This document shows positions 37,721-49,075 of a stretch of 64,000 nucleotides of DNA, piece by piece (position 1 is the first letter of the stretch; every line of letters starts with the position of its first letter). Made by a program: the position numbers and the translations under genes. Below the pieces are notes generated by a model. That model saw only the letters and a program-made list of their open reading frames with translations. It did no database searches and had not been told where the DNA came from. Source of the DNA: Amia ocellicauda (Eukaryota; Chordata; Actinopteri; Amiiformes; Amiidae); contig NC_089856.1 in the NCBI RefSeq assembly GCF_036373705.1, positions 4,427,001 through 4,491,000 on the forward strand. The letters run 5' to 3'.

Positions 37721-39565
37721 TGTATTTCCCTCAACACCTATGACAACCACAGTCTAATGCACCTCCACTGTTCCCCACCAGAGGTCGCCATCGCCCTCTC
37801 CATACCAGTCATCTCTCCCAGTTTCAATCGGTCACTCATTCAATCTGACAACAGCACTCTGATTATCTGCTCCTCCCACCAGCCTTTATAACCCCCTCCC
37901 TGACTCTCACTCACTTTGAAGTTTTGTCAATTCTTACTACATCTCCAAGCAGTCTCCTTGTGCCTTGTTATATCTTTGTATCCTCGACCTCCTGCTTTAC
38001 CTCTTGACCACAACCTTGGACTTCCCATTTGCCTGATCGCCCGACCCTTGCCTGTGACCAGACCATGTCTTGCCTTGCCTTTGTTCGCCCTGTCTCGCCG
38101 GTATCACGGTATGATTTTGATCAGACAATCATGTTAACAGAGAAGAAACTATTTTCTATTCAGTTTTCCCCATCTATTAGTTTAAAAATAAGTGAAATAG
38201 AAATCTGGATATACTGGATATACCTTCACTTTAAGCTGTAATGCAAACCAATTCTTATATTTTTAGAGCCTTAAGAAATAAATCTATTTTTTAAATTACT
38301 TTTCAGTTAACATATTTGCAATAATCACCCAATGACAAACAAGTCAATCTGTATTTGTGAGGATGACGTTCCTAGGATACGGGGCTCTTTATTTTAGGCA
38401 TCGGCCTTTCTTGTCACCTGTGCTGTGGTGAAGTATGGCGCTCTGCAGAACGCGGAGCCACTCTCTCTGCCCTTCCGCAGATCTGGCACACAAACACAGG
38501 GGTGCACGATATGGGTGGTGGAGAAAGAGCGGGAAGTCTGTTGGGCACGGGCCGAAGGGTGACCTTCCGTTCCAGCTTCCTAGAAGAAGACAGATCCCTT
38601 CTTTGAAATCTTGTGCTCTAACAATACATAATTGAGTTACCAAGCAGAATGCATGGCTGCCTTGGTCAGAATTCAAACAAGATCGGTTACATTCATGCAG
38701 TTTATTACTTTTATTTTGGATAGAATATTTCATAATCAAAATCACAGTAAATACAGATCTTAATAATAGCCAATCTTTTCAGCTTAATCATGCCAGTGTT
38801 TCCTGATAATTTAAGGCATAGCTACTTAACTTTAACATTTTGCATGGCTCACCAACCCCTCCTGCCCCCCCCCACCCACACAGTCTCCCCTTGTATAAAC
38901 TAGAAAAACATAACTTTCACTGAGAAACCTCAGCTGGTCTTGATGCACAGATATATTTGATTTTGTTAGAAATTCCTTTATTATGTTTGTTTTTCTGACA
39001 TGTGAGTTTTTCATGTGGCCAGATCTCAAGCCAAAACCCAGCCGATGCCACAATCTGAAGCACTAATTGAGCAGTAGTGAGTAGAATATCCGTAGATTCT
39101 CGACATGTTTTTTTGTTGGTTTAATGCCGATCAGTACCTGGGATGTGCTGACATGCGATGTCCAGTAGGTGGCAGTGTTCCTCTACAGAAGTGCAGATCT
39201 GGCAGGCAGTCAGGATTAGAATACTTTTGCACTCCCAGCCCTTCTGATACACCTAGATGACACACAGCATCTGAATTATGCCAGCATTTGGCACAATACA
39301 AAACAACACACACACACTCATCTCTCTTGCCAGTTATCAACCCAGTTAGGCCCCCCACTAGGTGGAATGAGCCAAGGAGCTGCTGCAGAGGCAGTGTTTG
39401 TGGTGGAGGAGGGATGCAGAACAAGGAATGCTGGCAAAGTGTGTTTGTCAGACATGAAAATTGGGTTGTCCTACTCCTGAACTTCATGAGGGGTAGACAT
39501 AATTTAATGACAAACAAAAGGTCGAGACTGAAAAAGGACTGCAATATCTGATTGACTTCCAGTAA

Positions 39566-39619
<54 letters not shown>

Positions 39620-40702
39620 TGGATTTCCTACCTCTTTGGAGTCTCGACTCTCCACTGCAAAGTCTTTTGTGACTGATAGGTGGCGCTGTCTCCATTTGTC
39701 ATCCTGGTATTGCAGCAAGGTCCCCTCCACAACTACCTCCTTGCCTGGTAATGCATCCTTGGATTCAGGAGGAGACAGACAGACAAACACAGATCTCTGA
39801 AATTGTCTCCATTGTCTCCAGAGAGAGAGCATTGGCCTTAAGTCCTATCAGGAAAATAATGACCGGCACTGGAGGGAGATGGAAAAGCAGAAGAAGGAAG
39901 GAAGCAAAGAGACAGAAAGGGAAGAAAAAGATGATCTGTACATCTACATCTGAAGCAATTCTGGGCAAAGCTCAGCTTAACTTTAATCTCAGTGCACTTC
40001 CCAGCATTTATCCTTGGGCATTTGAATCAGATCTATAGAACTGGACTGGACATAGAAAATAATCTGATGGAATCCAAAGGTGAAAGGCTGGTATAGGCCA
40101 GACCAGAGTCATGCACTACCTACAACTCTTATATCTTGTTCCTGCAAAATGGAGTTTGAGATTTGTACTTTGATCTGACAGTGTGTGGCTGTGGGCTTAG
40201 GGACGGATGACGGAGTGGAGGTCTTACTGGCTGCTGCAGTAGTCTGGTTCCCTGGCTCTCCCTCTGTTCCACTTCATCTCGAACTCTCTCCAGGAGACTG
40301 GCGGCAAACTGCCTTCGATAGTGAGCAGCAAACTCCTTCAACACGGCCTCAACATGACCTAGAACCAAACGGGCACAGACAGTCTAGCAGAACTATCCAA
40401 AAGAGTAATGCAGCATTTAAAAGAATTCCCTGAAACGAATATTCAGATTTGAATGTCAAGGCAGTTGCTGTAGAAAAAAATGTGTATTTCCAGTTCTCTG
40501 TATTTGAATGTCACTGTGCTGTATTTGTATCAATGGGATGATTTGTCAGCTGCAGAATTTAAAGTAGGTTGTTAATGTTAGATTGCTCTATAATGGCAAA
40601 CAATGTGCGAATAGAAGCTAATTAAGTGGTGGTACAAAGCAGTTTTTCAGATTATAGTTAAATCGATTGAATACACATTTGTCTGTGTTGGAGTATTTGT
40701 AC

Positions 40703-40764
<62 letters not shown>

Positions 40765-40840
40765 AAGATGTCAGAAGAAATTATGTGGCAAGTTTCCATT
40801 CACTACAGCTCAAGTACAAACGTATCTTTGTTTTTTGCTT

Positions 40841-40881
<41 letters not shown>

Positions 40882-40882
40882 C

Positions 40883-40939
<57 letters not shown>

Positions 40940-42786
40940 TTAAATGTCAAAGAAACAATCTGGAAATTATGTTGCAAGTTTCCATTCTCTCCACAGCTGT
41001 TGGGCGTCCTGCGTTGGACAGAGAATGATGTCACCCAACTGCCAAACAACAGCACTGCATTGTGGGCTAGACAGCAATAAACTCTGACATTTGCCCCCAT
41101 TTGGGGGACAGAAAGGAGTTACCATAGACCTTAAAGGGGAAAACAGGCTGAACTGTCCGAGGCTTCAGAGGAATTGATTGTTCCTCTCTGGGGAGGAGGA
41201 AAGATGGCACTAGACCAAGTGATTTCTTTCCATTTCTTTCTATTTTTGTAACCGTCCAGCACGGGTAGGAGAAAAAACAAAAACAAAAAAGTGACACCAT
41301 TTCGTCCCCGTCTTAAGCTTCTCTCTGTGACTCTGGTTGTGACTTGTTTCCAGCCCATAAAAGTTTCAGGGTTGAATTAATAAAACTTTGTCCAACTCAG
41401 TGTAACACCCCTTTTTAATAAGATGGAAACACCCAAATGTTACAAAACAATAATAACAAGTATTTTTTATTTGCTTTGGTTGTCATATATAAGCACTAAG
41501 ACTGTTCTCAACACTGGTCCAGGGTGACTTATAATTGTTACAACATATCACATTATTTTTACATTTGTACCCATTTATACAGCTGGGCATTTACTGGGGC
41601 AATCTAGGTAAAGTACCTTGCTCAAGGGTACAAGAGCACTGCCCCACCTGGGGACTGAGCCCTAACCACTACTCCACACTGCCTCCCTAACACACTGCAT
41701 TACCTTTAGAGATGTGATATGGATCCACAGCAAAAACTTTTCTTTACAACTGCATCATCATAATTATTATAATAACACCACTTTCCTAAGTTATACGTCC
41801 TATCCTGACCTCCCTATCCAGCTCATTTCCTGAGTTGTTGCTGCTGAAAACGCAAAGCCTTGTTGAGTAAACAAAGGTCTCAGTCCAGTGTCCCTTAGAG
41901 ACAGCTATCTTGCCTAGAGATCACAAATACCACCAAATGACTGCATTTTTGAACTCTGAAATATGTGCTAGCCTTTTTATTTAACCCTTCTGTATGACAC
42001 ACTGACCCCTCTGAAAGTGAGGGGTTAAAGGGCATAGATCCTTTTTGTGTGTGTGGGGGGGGCAGTTTCATCTGTCACTGCCTTGTCATCTGCCTTGTTG
42101 GGCCACCACCCCATCGGTGTTTCCACTCTGAAAACAATAATACTGTACTTGGCCAGCCTTACAATACAATGCTTGTGATTTCAAATAGGATTATGTTATG
42201 ATCTTGACTTTTCTCTGCTATTCAGTGACTGTCCTGTACCCTGTCTCTGTGAACAGTGAACACTGCTCCTCCACTGAAGAGCTTCTTCCAAAATACACAG
42301 CACTGTGAACATCCTTCAGCTCACACAAAGAGCAAATATGTCCTGTATGTTTTTGGGCATAATCAAAGCGTAATCTATTACCAAAATAAACATGACTTAA
42401 TTCCAGTAGGCATTTCTGTTTCCCTGCCCTATTCTGTAAGATCACCATTGGTGTGTTGCAAAGCTATGCTTTTGACCGCACAAGCAATCCAAGATTGGGT
42501 TATTTCTTGTGGTATAATAGGACCAGACATCCTGTAGAACAGTCCTTGGATGTGCATTAGTAGGAGCCTTTTTCATCTTCCATATAATCCAAGACATACT
42601 GTTTGTTGACAAATGTTTAAAACAATTTTGTTTTAAGAAAGAAACAAAGAAAACATCTCTGAAATTGCCTTATAAATGACTGGTGAGTAGAAGGTTGTAC
42701 ACAAACACAATGCAACCAAAGCCCACCTTACCTGCTAGATGCTTTCTCTGTCTGGCATCTAAATGTCCCGACTGTAGTATTCCCAT
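33155..42786 (-). CDS. NIBAN3: Niban-like protein 3 (FAM129C, B-cell novel protein 1)
   Basis: Fourteen coding exons: 42786-42732, 40358-40228, 39757-39632, 39252-39138, 38579-38418, 37607-37492, 37293-37189, 37002-36840, 36390-36212, 35916-35755, 35285-35169, 34299-34192, 34007-33896 and 33492-33155. Phases agree throughout: 662 aa (human about 697). Niban-family signatures are MGxxxS at the start, LKEFAAHYRRQF, a PH-like region (about 63-196) with VVVEGTLLQYQDDKWRQRHL and LFLHHPYRAPLCLC, then helical blocks VLSNVIMEDILPALYEQL, IRSDLDQIIALQDNIAHRIA and LTKYEQMVFSDYNNLLHI. The last exon is a Gly/Ser/Pro-rich tail unique to the protein. Niban proteins are cytoplasmic or membrane-associated survival and stress regulators; human NIBAN3 is B-cell enriched. 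Paralogues 1 and 2 are excluded mainly by the PGLS-COLGALT1 neighbourhood and the short tail. Least certain are the exon 3 acceptor and the two tandem acceptors. Confidence 0.92.
34690..35130 (+). repeat. dispersed C/T-rich repeat, copy 1
   Basis: It begins CCACCAGAGGCCGTCC and continues as a CT-rich, CCTG-punctuated sequence. The stretch at 37777-38120 begins CCACCAGAGGTCGCC and has the same character, including CCAGTTTCAA early on. Both lie in NIBAN3 introns. They appear to be one dispersed family; the class is not identified. Confidence 0.4.
36565..36836. repeat. 33-bp minisatellite carrying ATTGG boxes
   Basis: Three near-perfect 33-base units (TGCCCTATGATTGGCTCTTT plus AGCTCAACC and a C run) lie at about 36718-36816. 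A fourth unit runs into the NIBAN3 exon 8 donor. Older, degenerate units extend left to about 36565. Every unit carries GATTGG, a reverse CCAAT box. The array ends right at the donor at 36839-36838. Confidence 0.9.
37655..37718. repeat. (ATT)n microsatellite
   Basis: About 21 ATT units in the NIBAN3 intron between exons 5 and 6, some 48 bases from the exon 6 acceptor. Confidence 0.95.
37777..38120 (+). repeat. dispersed C/T-rich repeat, copy 2
   Basis: It begins CCACCAGAGGTCGCCATCGC and resembles the stretch at 34690-35130. It contains CCTTGTGCCTTG, TGACCAC and TGACCAG words typical of common fish dispersed repeats of this kind. The class is not identified. Confidence 0.4.
39567..39619. repeat. 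(AAT)n microsatellite abutting a splice donor
   Basis: About 17 units. On the transcribed strand this is (ATT)n, beginning 12 bases inside the intron after NIBAN3 exon 3. Confidence 0.95.
40711..40938. repeat. two (AAT)n arrays with a duplicated flank
   Basis: Arrays lie at 40711-40763 and 40841-40938 in NIBAN3 intron 1. Each is followed on the right by a related segment containing AAATTATGTKGCAAGTTTCC, so the array and flank look like a local duplication. Long Asn or Ile open frames here are artefacts of the repeat. Confidence 0.9.
41565..41700 (+). repeat. common fish dispersed repeat fragment
   Basis: Contains GTACCTTGCTCAAGGGTAC and CCCTAACCACTACTCCACAC, a word pair typical of a widespread fish intergenic repeat. 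It lies in NIBAN3 intron 1. Confidence 0.55.
42732..42786 (-). CDS. NIBAN3: NIBAN3 coding exon 1 (55 bases, too short for ORF scans)
   Basis: Reads MGILQSGHLDARQRKHLA plus one base, with donor GCAG|GTAAGG. It joins in phase to exon 2 (GT CAT GTT, after TTCTAG) to give ..KHLAGHVEAVLKEFAAHY. This matches the MGxxxSxxLDxxRxxxI start of Niban proteins. MGxxxS is an N-myristoylation consensus. The intron to exon 2 is 2.4 kb. Confidence 0.88.
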
Positions 42787-44705
42787 TTCTCTGGATAAAA
42801 GCCTTAGATTATCACCAAAACAAACCAAAAACAAAACTTTTGAGCACAATCACATACTATCAGCTCTCCAAGCAATCCGCAAAGCTCCTCTGAAGATTTT
42901 GGTTAGTCTTGCTTGCAGAAATCCATCTGTCTCCAGATCTCAAGTGTGTAACTTGTCATTGACTTCGGTCACTTTGCTTTATGTCCTGCTCTTGTCCCCG
43001 TGGTTGTGATAGCATCAGAATCTGACTGAGATTCCACTCATTCTGTCCAGATCCCAGGAGGCAACCCTGCAGATCACTCTCAAGGCTGGTACATTGCTTT
43101 GGCTCTACTTGCCCCGCTCACAAAAGTCTTGAGATTTCCAAAGTTCTCTGTCCTCCTTATTCGCTTTCCCTCTCTCTCTCTATGTGTATCATTCGTGACC
43201 AAGGCAAACCAACTGTTCGGGAGTAGTTTCTCATTTTGGATTTCTCCCTATCATCTCTGACCTTGGATCTCTGCTTTTAGTCACTTTTTCTTGCTCTCTT
43301 GCTTGCTCACTTTCTCACTCTCTCTCTCTCTGTCTCTCTCCAATCCCTCCCACCTTTCTCCCTCTACAACTCCTTCTGTTTATGCTACTGTGGCTAGAGT
43401 CTTATTATTTTCTAGCTCTCAGTCGCTGGCCCCTCCCATCTCTCTCTCTCATTTTCTTTCCTCCCTTTCACACCCCCCCACCCCCTCCATTTGGACTCCA
43501 TAATTATTTGCTCTGTGCTTTCCAAATACTCGTCTGTTTTCATATCTTACACTCCTCCATTTTCGGTCCACTTTCAATAATGTTTTTCTACACTACAGAC
43601 CTGTCATTCTCTCTCTCTTTTGTATCTCCACATACTACTACTACTGTACAGTTTTCACATCCACCTTAGTCGAGTCACCTTAGTTCGAGTCCGAGTCCCC
43701 ATGGTCCTTGATTCTTTATACTAAAGTTGAATTTAACCAGATTACAAATTCTAAAGCTTAGCTGGTCTGTTTTTACATTTCTCTTCATTGTTTATTCATG
43801 TTTCTTAACATTATCAACATTAAATAAAATAAACTCTGTAGGAAACCATTTCCACTGTCGATTTTCCTAATGATATACTTAACATTAGTTAATAAAAGTT
43901 ATATAAAGTACATTTTCTATACAAACACAACATTTTTGCATGTTGTATATTATTATACAATTATACAAAATTATATATCACATTGTATTTTAGTGCTTGA
44001 TAACCCTGTAAGCCTTGGACAGCCAAATAATAAATAAAAACAGTGAACATTTTTCTTCAATTAACCCCTGTTGGCCCTCTTGGTACACTTTAAAAATATT
44101 AGCTGAGATCAGAGGCCACTTGCAGGTCTGGGGGAATATGTGAAAGATGCCTGTTGTTCTCAGCTTTTCTTCAATCTTTCTCCGGCAAACATTGCATTCA
44201 GCACTTGAATTTAACAACGCTGCACTTGTCAAGTCATAATCTATAACCAGAGGAAGAGCAGCTGCTATTGATATCACTGTAAGTTACCCTAATACAGGGA
44301 GTGCCAAGTGTGCCAATGATAAATTAGGGATTTAAAATTGTATACAGTTTCAAAAGTTTAGAAAACAATATTTATATTTATTTATTGTTGTAATTAAATT
44401 ATTTTGCAAACATGCCAACAAAACTAACAGTGATCCATAATACAAGATGTGTATAGACAGTATTTTTTGGGGCATTTTGGGCAATGAGAATTTTTAGTCC
44501 TCATTCAAATAAGATCAATCAGTCTTAATTGTATATGGCAGAACACCTTTCCAAAGCATGTCACAACCTAAAGAATTAAGTGCATCATACAATTAATACA
44601 TAATTTGAATGATGCAGTATTGCTAATGCAGTAAAATGTATGGATTACATTTCATCACTCATCAAACCCACTGGTCCGTTGCCCTCCAGAGAACGTCAGA
44701 GCAGA
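42787..44705. other. NIBAN3 upstream intergenic region
   Basis: No exon was recognised. A C/T-rich tract (about 43160-43680) with CTCTCT runs generates spurious Ser/Leu-rich open frames. There is no CpG-rich promoter, unlike COLGALT1 and PGLS, in keeping with tissue-restricted expression. Confidence 0.4.
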
Positions 44706-44876
44706 GGTCTCCAACCCTGGTCCGGGATCTTCTGCTTCTTCCATTCCAGCTGGATTATTAGTTACTAACACATACCCACAGTAGGCCTGCTTTGGTTCAA
44801 AACTACTCAGTCTGTCCTGATTGACGACACCTGCACAACCCAACAGCTGGGCCGCTCAAGACTAGGGTGGGAGGCC
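44706..44876. mobile_element. MITE-like element with inverted ends
   Basis: The left end GGTCTCCAACCCTGGTCCGG and the reverse complement of the right end, GGCCTCCCACCCTAGTCTTG, match at most positions. There is no open frame. This is the most complete copy of the family also seen at 1150-1250, 24705, 48085 and 51500. Target duplications were not resolved. Confidence 0.55.
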
Positions 44877-45265
44877 AAAGATTTCGAGATGCCTGTGGGG
44901 AAAAAGCAAGGACAGATGTGGGACCCCTCTGTGGGGTTTCTTAAAATGTGGGGTGATGCCCCTTTAAGAATAAAAAACTGCAAGGTCTCCATTTGACAGA
45001 ACCCTGGCCTCCACCCTTCCCCAAAAGAAACCGTTTATGCCGGTAGAACAAGCTATGAGGGGAAACAGTTCATGCAACTGTTCTGGACCAGTGGAGCACA
45101 ACGCAGTAGTCTCAGTTCAAACCTACAGGTTTAAAAGGGGAAAACAAAAGGGGCTCCCCCAGACACTTTCAACTCCAAAAGTGTTATCAGTACCTGGATG
45201 AAAGGGAGATGGTATTTTGGTATAGCTAAAATAAGACATTTAATTGATGTATCTACCATCTACGC

Positions 45266-45290
45266 TACCGGTCAAAAGTTTTAGAACACC
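45266..45290 (+). mobile_element. solitary Tc1-type terminal repeat
   Basis: TACCGGTCAAAAGTTTTAG followed by AACACC is a typical fish Tc1/mariner terminus. No matching inverted end or transposase was found to the right, so this is a truncated remnant of unknown length. Confidence 0.55.
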
Positions 45291-47167
45291 TAAATTTTTC
45301 CAGTTTTTAATTGCAATGTACTCAGTTTAATGTCTCAATGTACTCTGAAATTAAAGCATAGAACTAATTAACAATTGGAGATAAAAATAAATAATGGAAT
45401 AGTTTTGTTTAACAAAATTGAATCCCCTAAACTGACAAACCCCTTTGGCACCAAATCAGTGCACTTCTCTTTAATCCCATGTGTACTCTTCACTGTACTG
45501 TCACTGTGTTATTTGCCAAGTGTTTGGTATCCAATGACAGATGAGACTCTCAGCTTTCTAACGATGTGAAGCATTCTCTGATGTGAAAAATGTGTTTTTT
45601 ATACCCACTCAATCTGAGTAGGAATACAAAATCTCAAAAATATTGACTATTATGACATTCTGGAGCCAGACAGTCAATATAGATCAAAACAAGACCATCC
45701 ATGTTTTGGTAGAAGCAACACACACCCATAGAGAGCTCAAAATGTCAAGATGGAAAACTGTCTACAGTGTACTAATACACAATGATTTTACATAATAGGA
45801 TCTGAACTTCTCTGTTTGATAGAACATCAAATAATATATACTGGATAAATCGGTAGGTTGTTCAGAACAAAACAAGCCATTTGCAAACACATCTGATCGA
45901 AACTGAGTGATCTGACTGTCTGAATGAGACCCCCCTGGAACAGACTGCACGTTTACCCCCCTGGGCTCTGAATGACGGCGGGTGACACACAAACTGTCAA
46001 TCGGATGTGTTTGAGAATGAAACGCCCTGGTAGCCAAGAGAATCAGCTTTCAAACAATGTGTGCATTGTAGGAATACAGCATAACTTCTATGCACAGGAG
46101 CTGCGTGTAACACTGCCAAATAATACTTAAGAGGGTGTAGGAACGCAGCATAAACCTCTGAAATGCACATTATTACAACTTAACTTTTTTTTTTTTAACT
46201 TCTGTCAGTTTACCACTTACCTTTTGTTCCATTTCAGGTTATTCACTGGACTTGAACTGCTTACATTTCAATAAAAACTGGAAAAATTGGTGTGTTTTTG
46301 CTATTTCTTTATTATTCGCATTAAGTTATTTAGCAGCCTTATCACAGGTGGCTTGTGCATTTAAACAAACACTAACATACAATTTTCTAGATAATATTAC
46401 AAGGTTAACAACATCACCACAACACAGGAGAATCCAGAACGCCCTAGAGGTGCCATCTACATGTGTGTCTGACCAAGTGTCTGAGAGCACTGGTAGATAT
46501 TTACATAACTTGTGTTTGTTCTATATAACAAGTAAATGAAAAAATAACAACAGAAGCCAGATTTCAGTCAGATTTATGTCTTGGCATTTCAAAGATTACT
46601 TAGGTGATCTAAAATCACTGCAGTAAAGAGCACAGTGGCTCTTTAAAATAGAGGCAGATGTTATTCCCCCCCAACAAATCAGGCTGCAGATTATTCAGAC
46701 TTGTTGGTTAACTTTTCCTTTTATGAAAATAATTGGTGTTGGGCCCTCAAGAGTTTATTCTCCGCTATGTTTGGGGGAAATACAGACTCCAGTAAGATCT
46801 GACTTTGTCTGCCGACTCTGGACAGAACAGTACAGTACTGGGTGTCAATAAGTAAAGCTGTGTATACTAAATAGAGAGCAGAGCTTTTTCTCGTCTCTGA
46901 AAACACTTTCCTCTTTAATGCATGCATTACCTAACTCCAGCACTAGTTGCGAGATGGTTAATAACACAACACAAGGGGAGACTGGTCTGTTCCTAATGCC
47001 TAATGGTTTATCTGTTGTACTACATGTATACACTGACATGTACATGAGGTATACTTTGTTTCTGCATCCTGGGGCAATTCCTTTGTGAAGGGGTGGTAGA
47101 TTCAAAACATATTGGTTGATCGGTGGACAAAAAGCTAAGAAAACTAACGACTTCAGCATTTTATATA

Positions 47168-47379
47168 CAGCTCTGGAAAATAATTAAGAGACCAATGTAA
47201 ATTTTTCTTCAATCAGCATCTCTACATGTATGGCAGCCATTCCATTCCATTCATATTTGTATTTGGAATTTGGGAGAAATGTCAGTAGTTTATAGAATAA
47301 AACAAAAATGTTCATTTCACCCAAACACATACCTTAACATAGTAAAACCAGAGTGGTCTCTTAATGTTTTACAGAGCTG
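47168..47379. mobile_element. 212-bp Tc1/mariner MITE
   Basis: The left end CAGCTCTGGAAAATAATTAA with GAGACCA is an inverted match to the right end (TGGTCTCTTAATGTTTTACA with GAGCTG). TA flanks both sides (47166-47167 and 47380-47381), the Tc1 target duplication. There is no coding capacity. Confidence 0.85.
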
Positions 47380-47383
47380 TATG

Positions 47384-48084
47384 TAAACAAGATTTGGGCA
47401 AAAGTACCAGGCTTTTGCATACCAATTGTAGCCAAAATGGGAGAAACAAAGACAGAGTGAACTGTAGAGAGAGAGAGATTTTTGAAACAGCTGGAGCAAG
47501 AAACAGAAAGAAAACAGCAGATGTGTGTGTGTAAGAGAGAGAAAGAGGGGAGAGGAGCACATAGGAAATAAAGCATGTAGGCCCATAAGCTTATTCCTTA
47601 TTCTTAAATAAATACTGCCAAAAATGTAAGGATTTTCAGTCCTCAGAGGCAAAATTACAGAGAAAAGGGGGTGAAAGATCATAGTGGCTGAGTGAGAGAG
47701 AGAGTAAGCAGGTGGGGGGCTGTCAAAAGAGGAAAAGAAAGCTAAATGAAACAGGGAATGGAAAAAAAAGACAAGAGGAAAGCAAAAGGTGGAAAAAGAG
47801 GAAGGAATAAAAAGACAAAACCGAGAAATATTTTGAGAAGTGTAATTAGGGGACAGTCAGTTGAAGAAGACCTTTAATTCAACCCACACCCCCATCACAC
47901 AGCTGTGCAGCGCCCGAATCTGCGGTGCTGGAGAGGGCAAGTGTCACAAGAAAATGACACAAACAAACTACAAAACAATTCTGTCGGGGGGAACAAACAA
48001 ACAAAACTAAAAAATCTGAAACCAACCAATTTGTTTGGGGGGACGGGACTGGGTGGTCTTGAGAAACCACAATAGAAGAAAAGG
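47384..48084. other. intergenic, purine-rich
   Basis: Long A/G-rich stretches occur (for example 47450-47560 and 47740-47840), with no exon. Open frames here on the minus strand are Ser/Leu-rich artefacts. Confidence 0.4.
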
Positions 48085-48175
48085 TCTAGGTCTCCCACCC
48101 CGGTCCCAGAGAGCCGACAGCCCACCTCAGTGTTGTAGTTCATGTTTAAATCAGCTCTTTTTACAGACTGGGAAC
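48085..48175 (+). repeat. dispersed repeat head, 'CCAACCCTGGTCCTGG' family
   Basis: Reads GGTCTCCCACCCCGGTCCCA then GAGAGCCGACAGCC, a diverged member of the family at 44706-44876. Confidence 0.45.
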
Positions 48176-48896
48176 ACATTAGTTACTGGTCATTCGCGCC
48201 ATAGATGCTGCTTGTTCAATTCAATCATCTCTGGTTCTTGGGACTGAATGAGTACTTAGTTCTTGCTTCCAAATCTCTCAATAACGGCCTTCACAAACAC
48301 ACTATATGCCCAATGAATAATTTTTAGCCTTGAGGACAGAGATGTAAAAAGTGAGTAATGACAGCTATGGGATTAGGGTCTCTTCTGGTCTTGTTTGCTA
48401 CTTGGGTTTTTGCGCACACTGCTCACACATGGGCCTGTACACCGTAACTGAAGAGGAAGGGTCTGGGAGACTCTGCAGAGGACGCCCAGCTCTGACTATC
48501 TGACCGTACGCTCACAAACAAAATGTGCTTCCTGTTTTTTTGGCTCAGCTGTTCTCACATCCTTTGTTACGGCAGCTGTCAATCACTTGGGCTTACACCA
48601 ATTCTTTGACACAAGTCTTTGTTCTATTCACAGCTTTTCTAAGTTTACACCCTTAAAAAAAAAAAAGAAACCAAATGCCTCTAACTAAAGTTGCTCTCGA
48701 ACTCAGACTCAATCCAACTCTGGACTGCTAGGGTCTTACACTTTTCTTTCACTGTTAAAGGGCATCTAACATCCAACACATGTTCCTAGATCACTTTTAT
48801 AAGGAGACCCCATTCAACAACTCATGGATAATTTATGTAGTGGAGCTGGGATTAAATGCTGATTAGTGTGTACACACATTTGTATTTTAACACAAA

Positions 48897-48902
48897 TTTA
48901 TT
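48897..48902 (-). terminator. probable PGLS poly(A) signal
   Basis: AATAAA on the minus strand, about 174 bases past the PGLS stop. The strand continues with AAATGTGTGTACACAC, a GU-rich downstream element. Confidence 0.75.
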
Positions 48903-49075
48903 TTAATTGTGTCCCCTGCGGTAGGGAAGTGTATTTTTTTTCTGGGGGATGAAGGATCCTGTTTCAGAGAAGCACTCAAGCTGGGGGCAGCAGAGCAATG
49001 GAGTCTGCATTGCAGGTGTGTTTGCATTAGGAGTCTCGTTGATGTAACAGCACATGGGCTCCACCTAGTGGCAGG

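Noticed and set aside
40667-41100. Poly-Asn and poly-Ile open frames
   Set aside because: These are translations of the (AAT)n arrays, with no start context or flanking domain.
41131-41358. Candidate NIBAN3 first exon beginning MGWKQV on the minus strand
   Set aside because: It lacks a phase-1 donor and the LDxxR block; the exon at 42786-42732 fits on both counts.
43291-43669. Ser/Leu-rich open frames
   Set aside because: They come from a C/T-rich low-complexity tract.
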